From Acanthaster planci (Eukaryota > Echinodermata > Asteroidea > Valvatida > Acanthasteridae), in assembly GCF_001949145.1 (NCBI RefSeq), contig NW_019091416.1, positions 3,179,908-3,243,907 on the forward strand: a stretch of 64,000 nt of DNA, written 5' to 3'. The notes below the pieces were generated by a model, which had not been told where the DNA came from, searched no databases, and was given only the letters and a program-made list of their open reading frames with translations. The translations under genes and the position numbers were made by a program. This document shows, in pieces, positions 55,156 to 64,000 of this stretch; positions within the stretch are counted from its first letter, which is position 1; each line of letters starts with the position of its first letter.

Positions 55156-58052
55156 CTTGAAAATTTATCAGTTAAGTTATTTGTGATTACTGTACTTCAT
55201 TATATATAACAGGTTTTGCCCTTACCCAATGTATATTAAGGGCAAAACCTGTTATATATAATCAACATCTCCCCAACGCAAAAAAATACATCTTGAAAAT
55301 ACTGTACTTCACTTTTTTCCTGGGGCAATGGGATTCCAAGGGAGGCTAGAATCTTGGCACCAGAAATGGGCTTAGCCTAACAGTTTCCCAATATGAAGAA
55401 ATGCCTCAGATCAAGCAAATGACTTTCTCGTCCTGCCCCCTTCCTTCTTACCTTTCCACCTCTTTTTTTTTGTATGGTACCTAGACTGCCTACACCACCT
55501 ACACTAGAACGGAAATTTTTGAACTCATTTAAACATGTCACTATGACATCTTGTTGCATTGCAGAGTTTAATTTTGTAAAAAGAGGGCAGGGTTTTGATT
55601 TTTGGAGGATATTATGGGGGTAAAAAGATCATGGTGACCCAAACGTACACACGGAAAACAGACATGCTGACAGTGTCCAAGCTGCTTTGGAAGAACATTG
55701 CTGATTGGTTGCTTAAAGGTTCCATTAAGATGCCAATCTCTGATTGGTCTAATGGGGATTGTACTTTTGGACCCCCCTAGTCTTTTGCCATTTTAATCTT
55801 GCAAAATGGGTAAGTCCCCCAAAGAACAAAGGGCGACAATCTTTTTATTGTGCTGACCCTATTTTTGGAAATTTCAAATTGTAAATTGTGAGAAAATGTG
55901 ACTTTCTTCCTGATAATCTAGCCATACAAATTGGAATCCACCATGTGTCGTGTGTTAAAACACTCCAGTTCCCCCCTCACAATTTCCCTCAAAACTCAAA
56001 ACCCTACCCTTCTTTGACAACATTAATCCTACAGTTACGGAGCATGATGTCACAGTCATCTACCAAGGTGAATTAAACACTTAAAATGTAGCTCTCTCTT
56101 CTATTATTGGAACAGGGTCCCCAAATTTACAATCCCCGGTCAAAACACGGGGGTAGTCTATAGTCCCCTGTAGCCTTATCCTGAAGGGTTGCCTGTGCAC
56201 TCTCAGTCTCCTTCACTAGTCCACAGGGCATGGTGGTAACAACATGGCATGGTGGTAACAANNNNNNNNNNNNNNNNNNNNNNNNNNNNNNNNNNNNNNN
56301 NNNNNNNNNNNNNNNNNNNNNNNNNNNNNNNNNNNNNNNNNNNNNNNNNNNNNNNNNNNNNNNNNNNNNNNNNNNNNNNNNNNNNNNNNNNNNNNNNNNN
56401 NNNNNNNNNNNNNNNNNNNNNNNNNNNNNNNNNNNNNNNNNNNNNNNNNNNNNNNNNNNNNNNNNNNNNNNNNNNNNNNNNNNNNNNNNNNNNNNNNNNN
56501 NNNNNNNNNNNNNNNNNNNNNNNNNNNNNNNNNNNNNNNNNNNNNNNNNNNNNNNNNNNNNNNNNNNNNNNNNNNNNNNNNNNNNNNNNNNNNNNNNNNN
56601 NNNNNNNNNNNNNNNNNNNNNNNNNNNNNNNNNNNNNNNNNNNNNNNNNNNNNNNNNNNNNNNNNNNNNNNNNNNNNNNNNNNNNNNNNNNNNNNNNNNN
56701 NNNNNNNNNNNNNNNNNNNNNNNNNNNNNNNNNNNNNNNNNNNNNNNNNNNNNNNNNNNNNNNNNNNNNNNNNNNNNNNNNNNNNNNNNNNNNNNNNNNN
56801 NNNNNNNNNNNNNNNNNNNNNNNNNNNNNNNNNNNNNNNNNNNNNNNNNNNNNNNNNNNNNNNNNNNNNNNNNNNNNNNNNNNNNNNNNNCATGGCATGG
56901 TGGTAACAACATGGCATGGTGGTAACAACATGGCATGGCAAAATCATACCCATGGCAACAGGTACCTCTTTCCCAACCGAGCTGCAGTGGGACACTGTGG
57001 CAAAAAGCAGTGCATCAGTTCGTCAATTTGCGTGGCTAGTTACCAGAAAATCGGGAAATCATTTGACACCCTGTGCACAAACCCTATGAGACTGGTTTGA
57101 AAAAATATAAAGTACAGTGGAACGTCGCTATACTGAACACTGCTACATCGAAAACATTCAGCTGTACCGAACATCGTCCTTGGCTCCCACTATTTTGTGC
57201 ACACAACCTACCAAACATTATGTAGTTGCAAATCAACCGAGATTCACCACAGCATGCATAAGAGATCAATCCTGAGCAGTAGCTTAATGACGTTTAAGAT
57301 AAACTAAGTAGTAACTTTGTGACTCAAGATTTATTAAACAACAAAAATAATTCACACATACATTTCTAGAAACCTCAAATGTGAATGCAACGGCAAAACA
57401 TCACGAAAACAGCGAATCATAGTATCACAAGAGGGTGCACTTCAGTTAGACAAGAGAGGGCACTGTTCAACATGGCAACGAAACGTTCGGCAGTCAATTT
57501 CGCTATACCGAATGACCACTGTACCAACCATTTAGCGTGGACCCCGTAGTTTTGAAAGTGTGCTGGCTCTGAAAAGAGCTGGTTGGTTTGATGATTCAGG
57601 CCTGGTTTGCCTACAACAATGGTCCAGTGAGATGCTTGCATTTATGATTTACCCTGGCAAGGAGACTGGACAGCCTCAGCTCGCCCGCATGGTCATGTTT
57701 AATAGTAGCACTCCCAGAGCTGAAAACATTCTTCAAAAGCTCCTCAGAGTGGGGGACGACTTGACCCGGGGGCGATTTGACCCAGGGACGACTTGACCAG
57801 GGTTTCAATTTTGGGGGACGACTTGACTTGGGTACGACTTGACCCGTTTCCACAGTCACGACTGTCAAAATCACCAGTCCAAAGATCATCAACTTTTCGG
57901 GGTCTAATTTTTAATTTATTGACTGTAAACTAGAGGACAAATGTTTGTATAATCGCTGACTAAAATTATTTGACTTTTACCCGCTTGAAGATGACATTTC
58001 TAGGGATTTGTTGACGGAGAAACAAGAAAGTCGCTCTCCCAATTGACGCCAT
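54862..58052 (-). CDS. SMDT1: EMRE, essential MCU regulator (2 exons, complete)
   Basis: EMRE is the single-pass inner-membrane protein that holds the mitochondrial calcium uniporter pore (MCU) to its gatekeeper MICU1. Exon 1 (58052-57981, 24 codons) encodes MASIGRATFLFLRQQIPRNV and IFKR, an Arg/Lys-rich presequence without acidic residues. Exon 2 (55068-54862, 68 codons and TAA) encodes the rest. The exons join in phase 0 to 92 residues (human 107). Hallmarks seen: TGAILSKP before the membrane, as in human SGAILPKP; a hydrophobic segment with the G-x-x-x-S packing motif (LGATISKEG); then LEENDIF-P and a run of five Asp at the C-terminus, the acidic tail that contacts MICU1. The intron (2.9 kb) contains an assembly gap. 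The identity is secure despite the small size. Confidence 0.95.
55115..55150. repeat. Poly-A run with an unresolved base
   Basis: About 36 A follow a single N at 55114. The run continues into AAAAAATACATCTTGAAAAT, which is repeated at about 55280-55300. Confidence 0.9.
55199..55262. repeat. Perfect 26-base hairpin
   Basis: Arms 55199-55224 and 55237-55262 pair without mismatch around a 12-base loop. The arm reads TATATATAACAGGTTTTGCC plus CTTA. The hairpin is flanked by direct copies of AAATACATCTTGAAAAT and TACTGTACTTCA. Confidence 0.9.
56229..56940. repeat. 19-base minisatellite spanning the second gap
   Basis: Copies of CATGGTGGTAACAACATGG occur on both sides of the N run (56229-56261 and 56891-56940). 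The gap is therefore an uncollapsed tandem array in the EMRE intron. Its copy number is unknown. Confidence 0.9.
56262..56890. other. Assembly gap (629 N)
   Basis: A run of N inside the CATGGTGGTAACAA array. Long open frames across it are artefacts. Confidence 0.99.
57113..57523. mobile_element. pogo/Tigger-like MITE (TA CAGTGGAACGTC...CCACTG TA)
   Basis: The left end is TACAGTGGAACGTCGCTATA followed by CTGAAC. The right end is CGCTATACCGAATGACCACT followed by GTA. TA target duplications and CAGTGGAACsTCGCTATA termini are typical of the pogo/Tigger branch of Tc1/mariner. It is 411 bases long with no transposase frame. Confidence 0.8.
57751..57846. repeat. Degenerate GACGACTTGACC tandem repeat
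   Basis: Units GGGGGACGACTTGACCCGGG, GCGATTTGACCCAGG, GACGACTTGACCAGGG, GGGGGACGACTTGACTTGGG and TACGACTTGACCC follow each other. They are of uneven length and lie about 135 bases downstream of EMRE exon 1, in the intron. Confidence 0.8.
57981..58052 (-). CDS. SMDT1: EMRE exon 1 (mitochondrial presequence)
   Basis: The start codon lies in CAAGATGGCG, which doubles as a YY1-like AAGATGGCG element often found at the starts of mitochondrial genes. Donor CGG|GTAAAA. Four Arg, one Lys, no Asp or Glu: a targeting peptide. Confidence 0.85.
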
Positions 58053-58293
58053 CTTGATCTTGTTTCTTTGGACAGGTTTCCAACTTTAACATTTATGGAC
58101 GTATGCCTCAATATGTAGGCCTATGGCTATTAAAATCACGACTGGCTCCCGACTATTTTTTTATTGAGCTGCTGACATTTTCAAATTGGAGAAGAAATCA
58201 CAGTGATAGAACATTCGAAATTAAAATCGTAACTTTAATACCCTGAAATGGGAATTGGAATTAATAGTATAGACAATACATGATATTTCATTT

Positions 58294-58544
58294 TATGGGG
58301 CAGCGCGGACAGCCGGGATTCTCGCAAAATGACAAGTACTGCGCCGGTGAAAACAGCGACCTTTGCGACGTACACGTACGGTACGCACGCACCAACCCAC
58401 CAGCCAATCCGAGGATCGGGTTATGCAATCTTTTCTTTGATCAGTACGTACGCGCGCGCGCGCTCGTTGCAGTTGTTTTCACCGGCGCGGTGTGGTTGCT
58501 AACCGTATTTTTGTGAAACTACCAGGTGTCTGCGCTGCCCCATA
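58294..58544. mobile_element. CpG-rich MITE upstream of EMRE
   Basis: The left end is TATGGGGCAGCGCGGACA and the reverse complement of the right end is TATGGGGCAGCGCAGACA, 17 of 18 identical. TA at both outer edges suggests a TA target. The inside is CpG-rich, including a GTACGCGCGCGCGCGCTCG stretch (58446-58464) that could adopt Z-DNA. It sits 240 bases before the EMRE start codon. Confidence 0.75.
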
Positions 58545-61007
58545 TGTAGAATATACCTTTTCTAGAAAAGGTGTCGTCCGATTACCGAAATAATTTAGTA
58601 ACGTCAGGTCCGGTACTTAAGTAGGAGACCGCTGTTCGTATTGTGTTTGCTAATTTATTTATTTTTTTTACACAAGAGCGTATCAAGTCAGATAAACGCT
58701 GCCTTTCTTAAATTGTTTTGGTTTGTGCACTGGATAAAGCAAAATTTGTTAGAATCTTGTGATGATGATTTGAAATAACAGAATTCCCCTAACAATTTCC
58801 ACTTAAATTCACAGACTTTAGTTGAGTGGGATTGGTGGACAAGACATTACAATAATGATTCACTCTTTACTGGAAGTAAGTGGTACTGAAATGTGTGGCA
58901 ATCAACAATTTTTTCACTTTCTCAAATTACAAAAATCGTTTAATTTAATAAGGAGTTTCACCTTTTAACTTGTCCTTAGTTTCAGTGTTTTGTGACTTGA
59001 TATTAAATCATTTCCTATTGTCAGTTTTAGCATTTCCCTAATATTTTTAAACAACCAGCCTGTTCGTATATATTTCTAATTTATTGTTAAATGAACTTAA
59101 TTCAGCATTCAATACTGCCATGTCATTTCAATGAAACAAACCAGTATTTCCCAGACACAAAAAACACTCTACATGTCCAATTTACTTGACGCAAAATAAT
59201 TCTCTACTGTTGTTCAAACTTTCAGAGGAAAGTTTTTACCCAAACTCCTGCAGTTCCCACTAAGTGGTCCAGTAACAACATTGCTTTTCTTCTAGATTTT
59301 ATTCTCCCATTCTCTACCCCAAGTTTTGGATTGTCTGATTTGAGGTCACGTCATTATGTCACTGCCACTTCTCATGAAATACCATGCCACAAATCCAAAG
59401 CTTGTTCACCTCAAAAAATGAAACACAAACCTACAAACCTGCTGCCATAGATAAAGGGCCCATGTAATCATTTACTTTGCAAATTAAGAGCATTTGAAGT
59501 CTTCTGATACCCTTTTTACATGCTTGGCAGTGACAGTGTTGAAAAAATCTGCAGCTATAATGCATAAAATGCACTTCCCCTGAAAGTCTGCATGGCGTCT
59601 TTAATCCAGGTCTTGTAAATGCTCCTGTGTCCATTAAATTTTGCTGTGCCATTCTAAGGACACTTTTCTAAAAAACCTCGGTGTTATAGCCATATATTTC
59701 TGCACTAAATTTTGCAAGAACTTTTGGCATTTCCATTTTGCAGTCATGAATTCTGTTTACTTCAGTGATTGTCCCAGTTCCTGAGAGTGAATTTATGGTT
59801 CACAATTTCAACAGGAAAACAATAAAAGTGAACACTGTCCTATATTTAAATGACATAACAGCAAGCCTAATTTGTCATAAAAAGCAGGAAAATGTAGTTG
59901 TTTGAAAATGAAAGTGCTCTTTGAGAGTGAAAGAAAAAACAAATGTTGCACAGTTAAGACATTTGAGTAGAAAGTGACGCAAAACATGATCCCAAGGAAA
60001 ATTGACATTATGGGAAGCTTCGACTTCGTTTTTAAACAAGTAACATCAAAATACACTGTCCAACACATCTATTGCACTGCAAAAACCACAAAAAGAAGAC
60101 AACATGACCAACATTTTTCATATAAAATAACCTTTATTCTACTGTACAATTTCAATTGTTACTATTGAAATACAAAACTTATTTGTGACTTATACAGCAT
60201 TCAGCAGGCATACACTGGCCATTTGTCTGCTTTTTCGTATTGCGCTACAAAATTTGAGTCATTATTTTCAAAATATGTATTTCGTTATGGCAAGGGAAAA
60301 TGCAGAACGCTGTGCCTTTAGTTCTTACTCTGTAAACTTAATGTATCTGCTTCAGTATTTAAAAACTCCCATCATTATGACCTTATTGGCCCCAAGCAGG
60401 ACCGAGAGAGGGAGCAATTTTCATAGCAATGGAAGCTCCTTTGGTGGGAACTGCGGAGCACTTCACTGGTTCACAAATGACTACATGTATGAAGTGCAAG
60501 TGTCACTACCATCAAAATGAACACGCCCCACCAACATGGCTCTTTGGGGGATAATGGCCAGACATATCCAAAGAACACCAGCTCTCTGATAAATACAAGC
60601 TTGAAGTTAAAAGCTCTAAAACATAGGAGAATGAACATTATTAAAAGGGCCAAATTCTTGTCCATTAGGATGTTTCACATTGTATCTGTTGCCAAGGCAA
60701 CATGTATAAATGTACTGCTGATCAATCATAAGACTTGACTCAGGTCTGTCACCAAAATTTACTATTACAGTAACAAATCCACCATACAAACAGCTTTTAT
60801 CATCCAAAAAGAGTCTGCTCACCCCCTCAAAAAGACTTGAATCACATCTGGTCAAAAGCTCACCAGGTGTGTTCACTATTATCAGCTGTGTCTTCATGTG
60901 ATTTGGTGACTTCACTTTTTTAGTCACAACTCAGTTATTATACATACAAGACACAACTGATGTCTAACAGTGACAGATTTTTAAAAAAAAATAATAAATA
61001 AAACATT

Positions 61008-61572
61008 TTAACCACTTCATGACGGGGCATTTTTCAATGTTGAGGATGCTGGGCCGGCATAATTACCTTTTTTTTCCGTTTTTCAAAATTTTTCAAAAAT
61101 TCATCATTTCATTTAACGGACGTTTATACCTGCACGAAGTAGTCTTTAGGCACCACTCTAAGTTGGCAGGTGACCTTCATTGACGCCCGAGTATTTCAGC
61201 CAGGCCTGCAGCCTTGTAAAAAGAGCCCAGATTGTGCAGTGTTATGTAACTTTCTTTTGTTCACGAACCTGGCTCAGTGCACTGCTGACCTGTTTTGAAT
61301 AGGGGCCAGATTAGCATGCAGCGGTGCTGTGTGGCTCATCCCTGCAGTGGTGGAGAGCTTTTGTCCCCAGTGGTAATCCGCTTGCTCTAAATGCCCCAAA
61401 CCCTGGTATACGGCTTCAAAACGAGGCTGGATTATCACCACTTTTGAGAGTGAAAAATGTTGATAATGCCCAGCAGTCTGGTCTTTTGTTCAGAGTATGG
61501 TCTTTTGTTACAGGGCCCTGTTTCCTTAAGCATACGTCTCCGATTCCGGAGTCCCCAGCAGGAAGTGGTTAA
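61008..61572. mobile_element. piggyBac-like MITE (TTAA CCACTTC...GAAGTGG TTAA)
   Basis: The left end is TTAACCACTTCATGACGGGG and the reverse complement of the right end is TTAACCACTTCCTGCTGGGG. TTAA targets with CC/GG ends fit piggyBac. It is 565 bases, with no transposase frame. A degraded relative lies at about 13480-13970. Confidence 0.78.
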
Positions 61573-63524
61573 TATTCTAGTCTAACTGAAGGATACATGT
61601 ACTTTTTAGCTGCATGTACATCTTTGCTCTACTCGTGCTCACAATGTACCAGCCACTCTCTTGTAAAGACATCGGTTTGTGTACATTCAATTGAAAATTG
61701 AGTAGGCAGCAAATCATTGCACACAGGCGATGCACCCTTCAAAGATTCTCCCAAGCAGGCCATCAAGGGCCACTGACATTTTGTGATCCCAGACATGCCC
61801 ACCAATCTACGCAGACTTACTCCTTTTTTCAACACTCTACCTTTGACGATGACGTGTAGAGGGAAGGAGTGGCTGTGCATTTTAAAGGACCATCGCAAAA
61901 AGTCTGCAGTGGAACGCTGTTCCAACAAGGTCCTTGGGACTTCACAAACTACCTTGTTATAACAGTTACCTTGTATTATCAGTCATGGAAAACAAAGACT
62001 TGGGACCTCAAATTGTCTTTGTTAGAAATATGGCCTTGTGTTCAACTGTACATGCATTTTAAGATTTTCCTTTAAAGAAATCCCATGCTATGTCTGTCGT
62101 ACACAAAAGTCTCATTGGTGTATCAGATATCAAACCTTGTTTCCAAGGAGTCAATGTCTGTGACATGCCACACAAGCTGTGGATTGAAATCTGTACATGC
62201 TGTGATCAGAAACACTTTTGAGCATTTCATAAACACCTGAAGGCAAAACACACAGTGAAGACAAACTGCTGTTGAAAACATTCTGTTCAAAATTGTGAAT
62301 GGTGTTAAAATTCTACAACTCAGTCTAGGTATTGAGTCAGTCAGCATGTAGCCATTCTAGTGCAACACAAGGCATTTGATGGTCAGCTAATCGCAAAATG
62401 CCACTCTCGGTATGGATGTAAATGCCATGTGGTCCTTTCAGTAGCATTTCTGTGTTTTACCCAAAATGTATTTATGAACATTCTTATCGCTCATGACACA
62501 AATTGATAGTAATTAAAAATAGAAATAGCATATTATAAATTCTAAAATTATGAATTTTACAAATTATTATTAATAAATAAAACAAAGTATAGGGGGACTA
62601 TTCTCAGTAATGATACGTTTTTGTCCTTACTGAATCACCTCGTTAGCCATTCTAGGCAGGGTCAACATACATGTGCACACTAAGTTTGTCAGACCTAAGG
62701 GTCATGCATTGGGCATATGGGTCAGAGGCCAAAGTTTCTGTTTCTAAAGAATTTTTGAAAATGCTGCTTGAGTTTCACTGACAAAAGATAAAACTGCACC
62801 ACATTGTAAGCTCTTTTGCGACGTCTTGTTTGTCACTTCATGACACTGACAACTCCTCATGTTCAAGTTTCATTTATGTACAGTGTACATGGCTCTCAAT
62901 AAGCATGCTAGATTAGCAGTGCAGTTTTTGTGTTGAGAGAATTACATTATGGAATAAACACCCAAGTCTACAAGAAAAGTGATGTACAATCAAATTTGAA
63001 GAACTGCACAACTTTTTGCACAAGTAATTTTTTTTCCTCCACGAATAGGGATTCTGGGCACCAACTGTATGATGGTAACATTCCGTAAAACTATAGACAT
63101 AGAAATATAAAACAGAATATCATCAACAAAGATATGATGCAACCAATGCACAATCTTTCTAAAATATTTCTGACGGGATTGGGTTTTTTTGAGTAATGTT
63201 TGCATGCCTTCTGTCTACTGGTCCGAATTCAGATAGTTGATTGCAAACTTTAAGGAATTCTATTCAAAACTTGTATTCTAAACTAATTGCTTCTCTCACT
63301 CTTAAAACATATCGTAGGCTTTTGGCACTGCAATGCTAACTCCCACTTGAATGCTATTCAATTTCGTGAATTACTTTTGTGCACATTAAAATCTCCATAT
63401 CTTTCATAAATAATCTCAAAGCACTCACCACTGCAGGCCCGGAAACTGTGCCGTGGGTGCAAAATGTATCCAAAATATATATAAACTGTACAAATAATAC
63501 AAACTTGGTGGTGTCTTGCCGACC

Positions 63525-63588
63525 TCACCGGAACACGTAGATTGGCACGCTGTGCTCGGTGACATGAGTCAGGTTGAGTGACTGGTAC
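63525..63588 (-). CDS. Candidate terminal exon of an unidentified minus-strand gene
   Basis: After the acceptor TTTTCTAG, one base completes a split codon and 20 codons follow: YQSLNLTHVTEHSVPIYVFR, then TGA. The sequence looks like conserved coding and not AT-rich background, but I cannot name the family. CCG|GTGAGG at the end also fits a donor, so it could be an internal exon. An upstream candidate at 63950-64000 does not match its phase. Confidence 0.4.
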
Positions 63589-64000
63589 CTAGAAAACATA
63601 GCAAGAGACCAGGTGTATGGCAATCTTCATATGAGCATGTTGAACTGTCCCTTCTTGGGGGGGGGTGGGGGGGAAGGTTGGAAGAAAATACACAAAAAAT
63701 CCAGAAAAGGAGTTCCGATAACAACATCAATTTAAAAAGGTGACTTTTCAGGACTTTCTGTTTTAATGACAAGGTTTGCTCATGTGGCGGACAAGGGACT
63801 GGAAAAACAAGAGTTTTCAACCTGAACGATTAAACCGATGAAAATTCAATAGTATGAGGTCAGATAAACTGAAATCTGGTAAAATTCTGAAATACTGCAC
63901 AGTGCTCCTATGAGCTCATTGTATATGTAGTCCCTGTGATCGTACCTGACCCAAATCTAAGGAAATCTCCTAAGCCTTCTCCGAACAGTGATAATGAAAA
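63589..64000. other. Right edge, no supported feature
   Basis: It contains a G-rich run (63656-63673) and otherwise AT-rich DNA. If the exon at 63525-63588 is real, this is its upstream intron. Confidence 0.5.

Larger units (their letters stand above)
55069..57980 (-). other. SMDT1: EMRE intron
   Basis: It holds a poly-A run, a perfect hairpin, the gap-containing tandem repeat, a pogo-like MITE and a GACGACTTGACC repeat, each listed separately. No further exon is needed or seen. Confidence 0.8.
58053..63524. other. Region right of EMRE, no recognised gene
   Basis: Only the MITE at 58294-58544, the TTAA element at 61008-61572 and AT-rich DNA were seen. A minus-strand poly(A) signal (TTTATT on the plus strand, 60133-60138) could end the transcript that starts beyond 63588. 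In that case most of 60115-63524 would be its 3' UTR. Confidence 0.6.

Noticed and set aside
56127-57100. Several frames above 230 codons on both strands
   Set aside because: They span the 629-base gap, and the readable parts are the CATGGTGGTAACAA repeat.
63950-64000. Possible exon FGEGLGDFLRFGS before donor GTACGA
   Set aside because: Its phase does not fit the candidate exon at 63525-63588, and the window ends before an acceptor can be seen.

Overview
The window is animal nuclear DNA. It is AT-rich and intron-dense, with short conserved coding exons in long non-coding stretches. Only three genes can be identified: the exocyst subunit Exo70, a G12/13-class G-protein alpha subunit, and EMRE, the essential MCU regulator, which is known only from metazoans. 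The non-coding DNA is full of the palindrome ACATGTA (TACATGTACATGTA runs) and of small inverted-repeat elements, a look common in marine invertebrate genomes such as echinoderms, amphioxus and hemichordates. I cannot fix the species. There is no sign of bacterial operons, phage or CRISPR.

Layout. (1) Bases 1-5694 hold no recognised coding exon. They include a minisatellite framed by inverted repeats (4553-4973). (2) Bases 5695-20054, minus strand, are the Exo70 gene (exocyst complex component 7). Twenty exons join in phase to 612 codons. Below them lies a 21-codon exon (5695-5757) that repeats the end of exon 20. The last roughly 75 codons are not found and probably lie left of base 1. (3) Bases 20055-21227 are a 1.2-kb divergent promoter interval with ETS, CRE and YY1-like sites on its right side. 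(4) Bases 21228-30604, plus strand, are a complete three-exon G-alpha 12/13 gene of 359 codons, with a 7.8-kb first intron. (5) Bases 30605-54861 are 24 kb of 3' flank and intergenic DNA. They hold several repeat families and one assembly gap (44407-44765). (6) Bases 54862-58052, minus strand, are a two-exon EMRE/SMDT1 gene of 92 codons; its intron spans a second gap (56262-56890) inside an unresolved tandem repeat. (7) Bases 58053-64000 hold more inverted-repeat elements and one candidate terminal exon of an unidentified minus-strand gene (63525-63588).

Exo70 and the G-alpha gene are transcribed away from each other and could share promoter control. Exo70 places the exocyst on plasma-membrane phosphoinositides. 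G-alpha 12/13 drives RhoGEF/Rho signalling at the plasma membrane. EMRE is a separate, mitochondrial gene. From memory, human EXOC7 and GNA13 both lie on the long arm of chromosome 17, so the pairing could reflect old linkage.

The observations most worth checking are the duplicated Exo70 exon, the upstream Met-Gly start of the G-alpha gene, the terminal inverted repeats around the minisatellite, and at least two families of TTAA-flanked elements with CC...GG ends (piggyBac-like).
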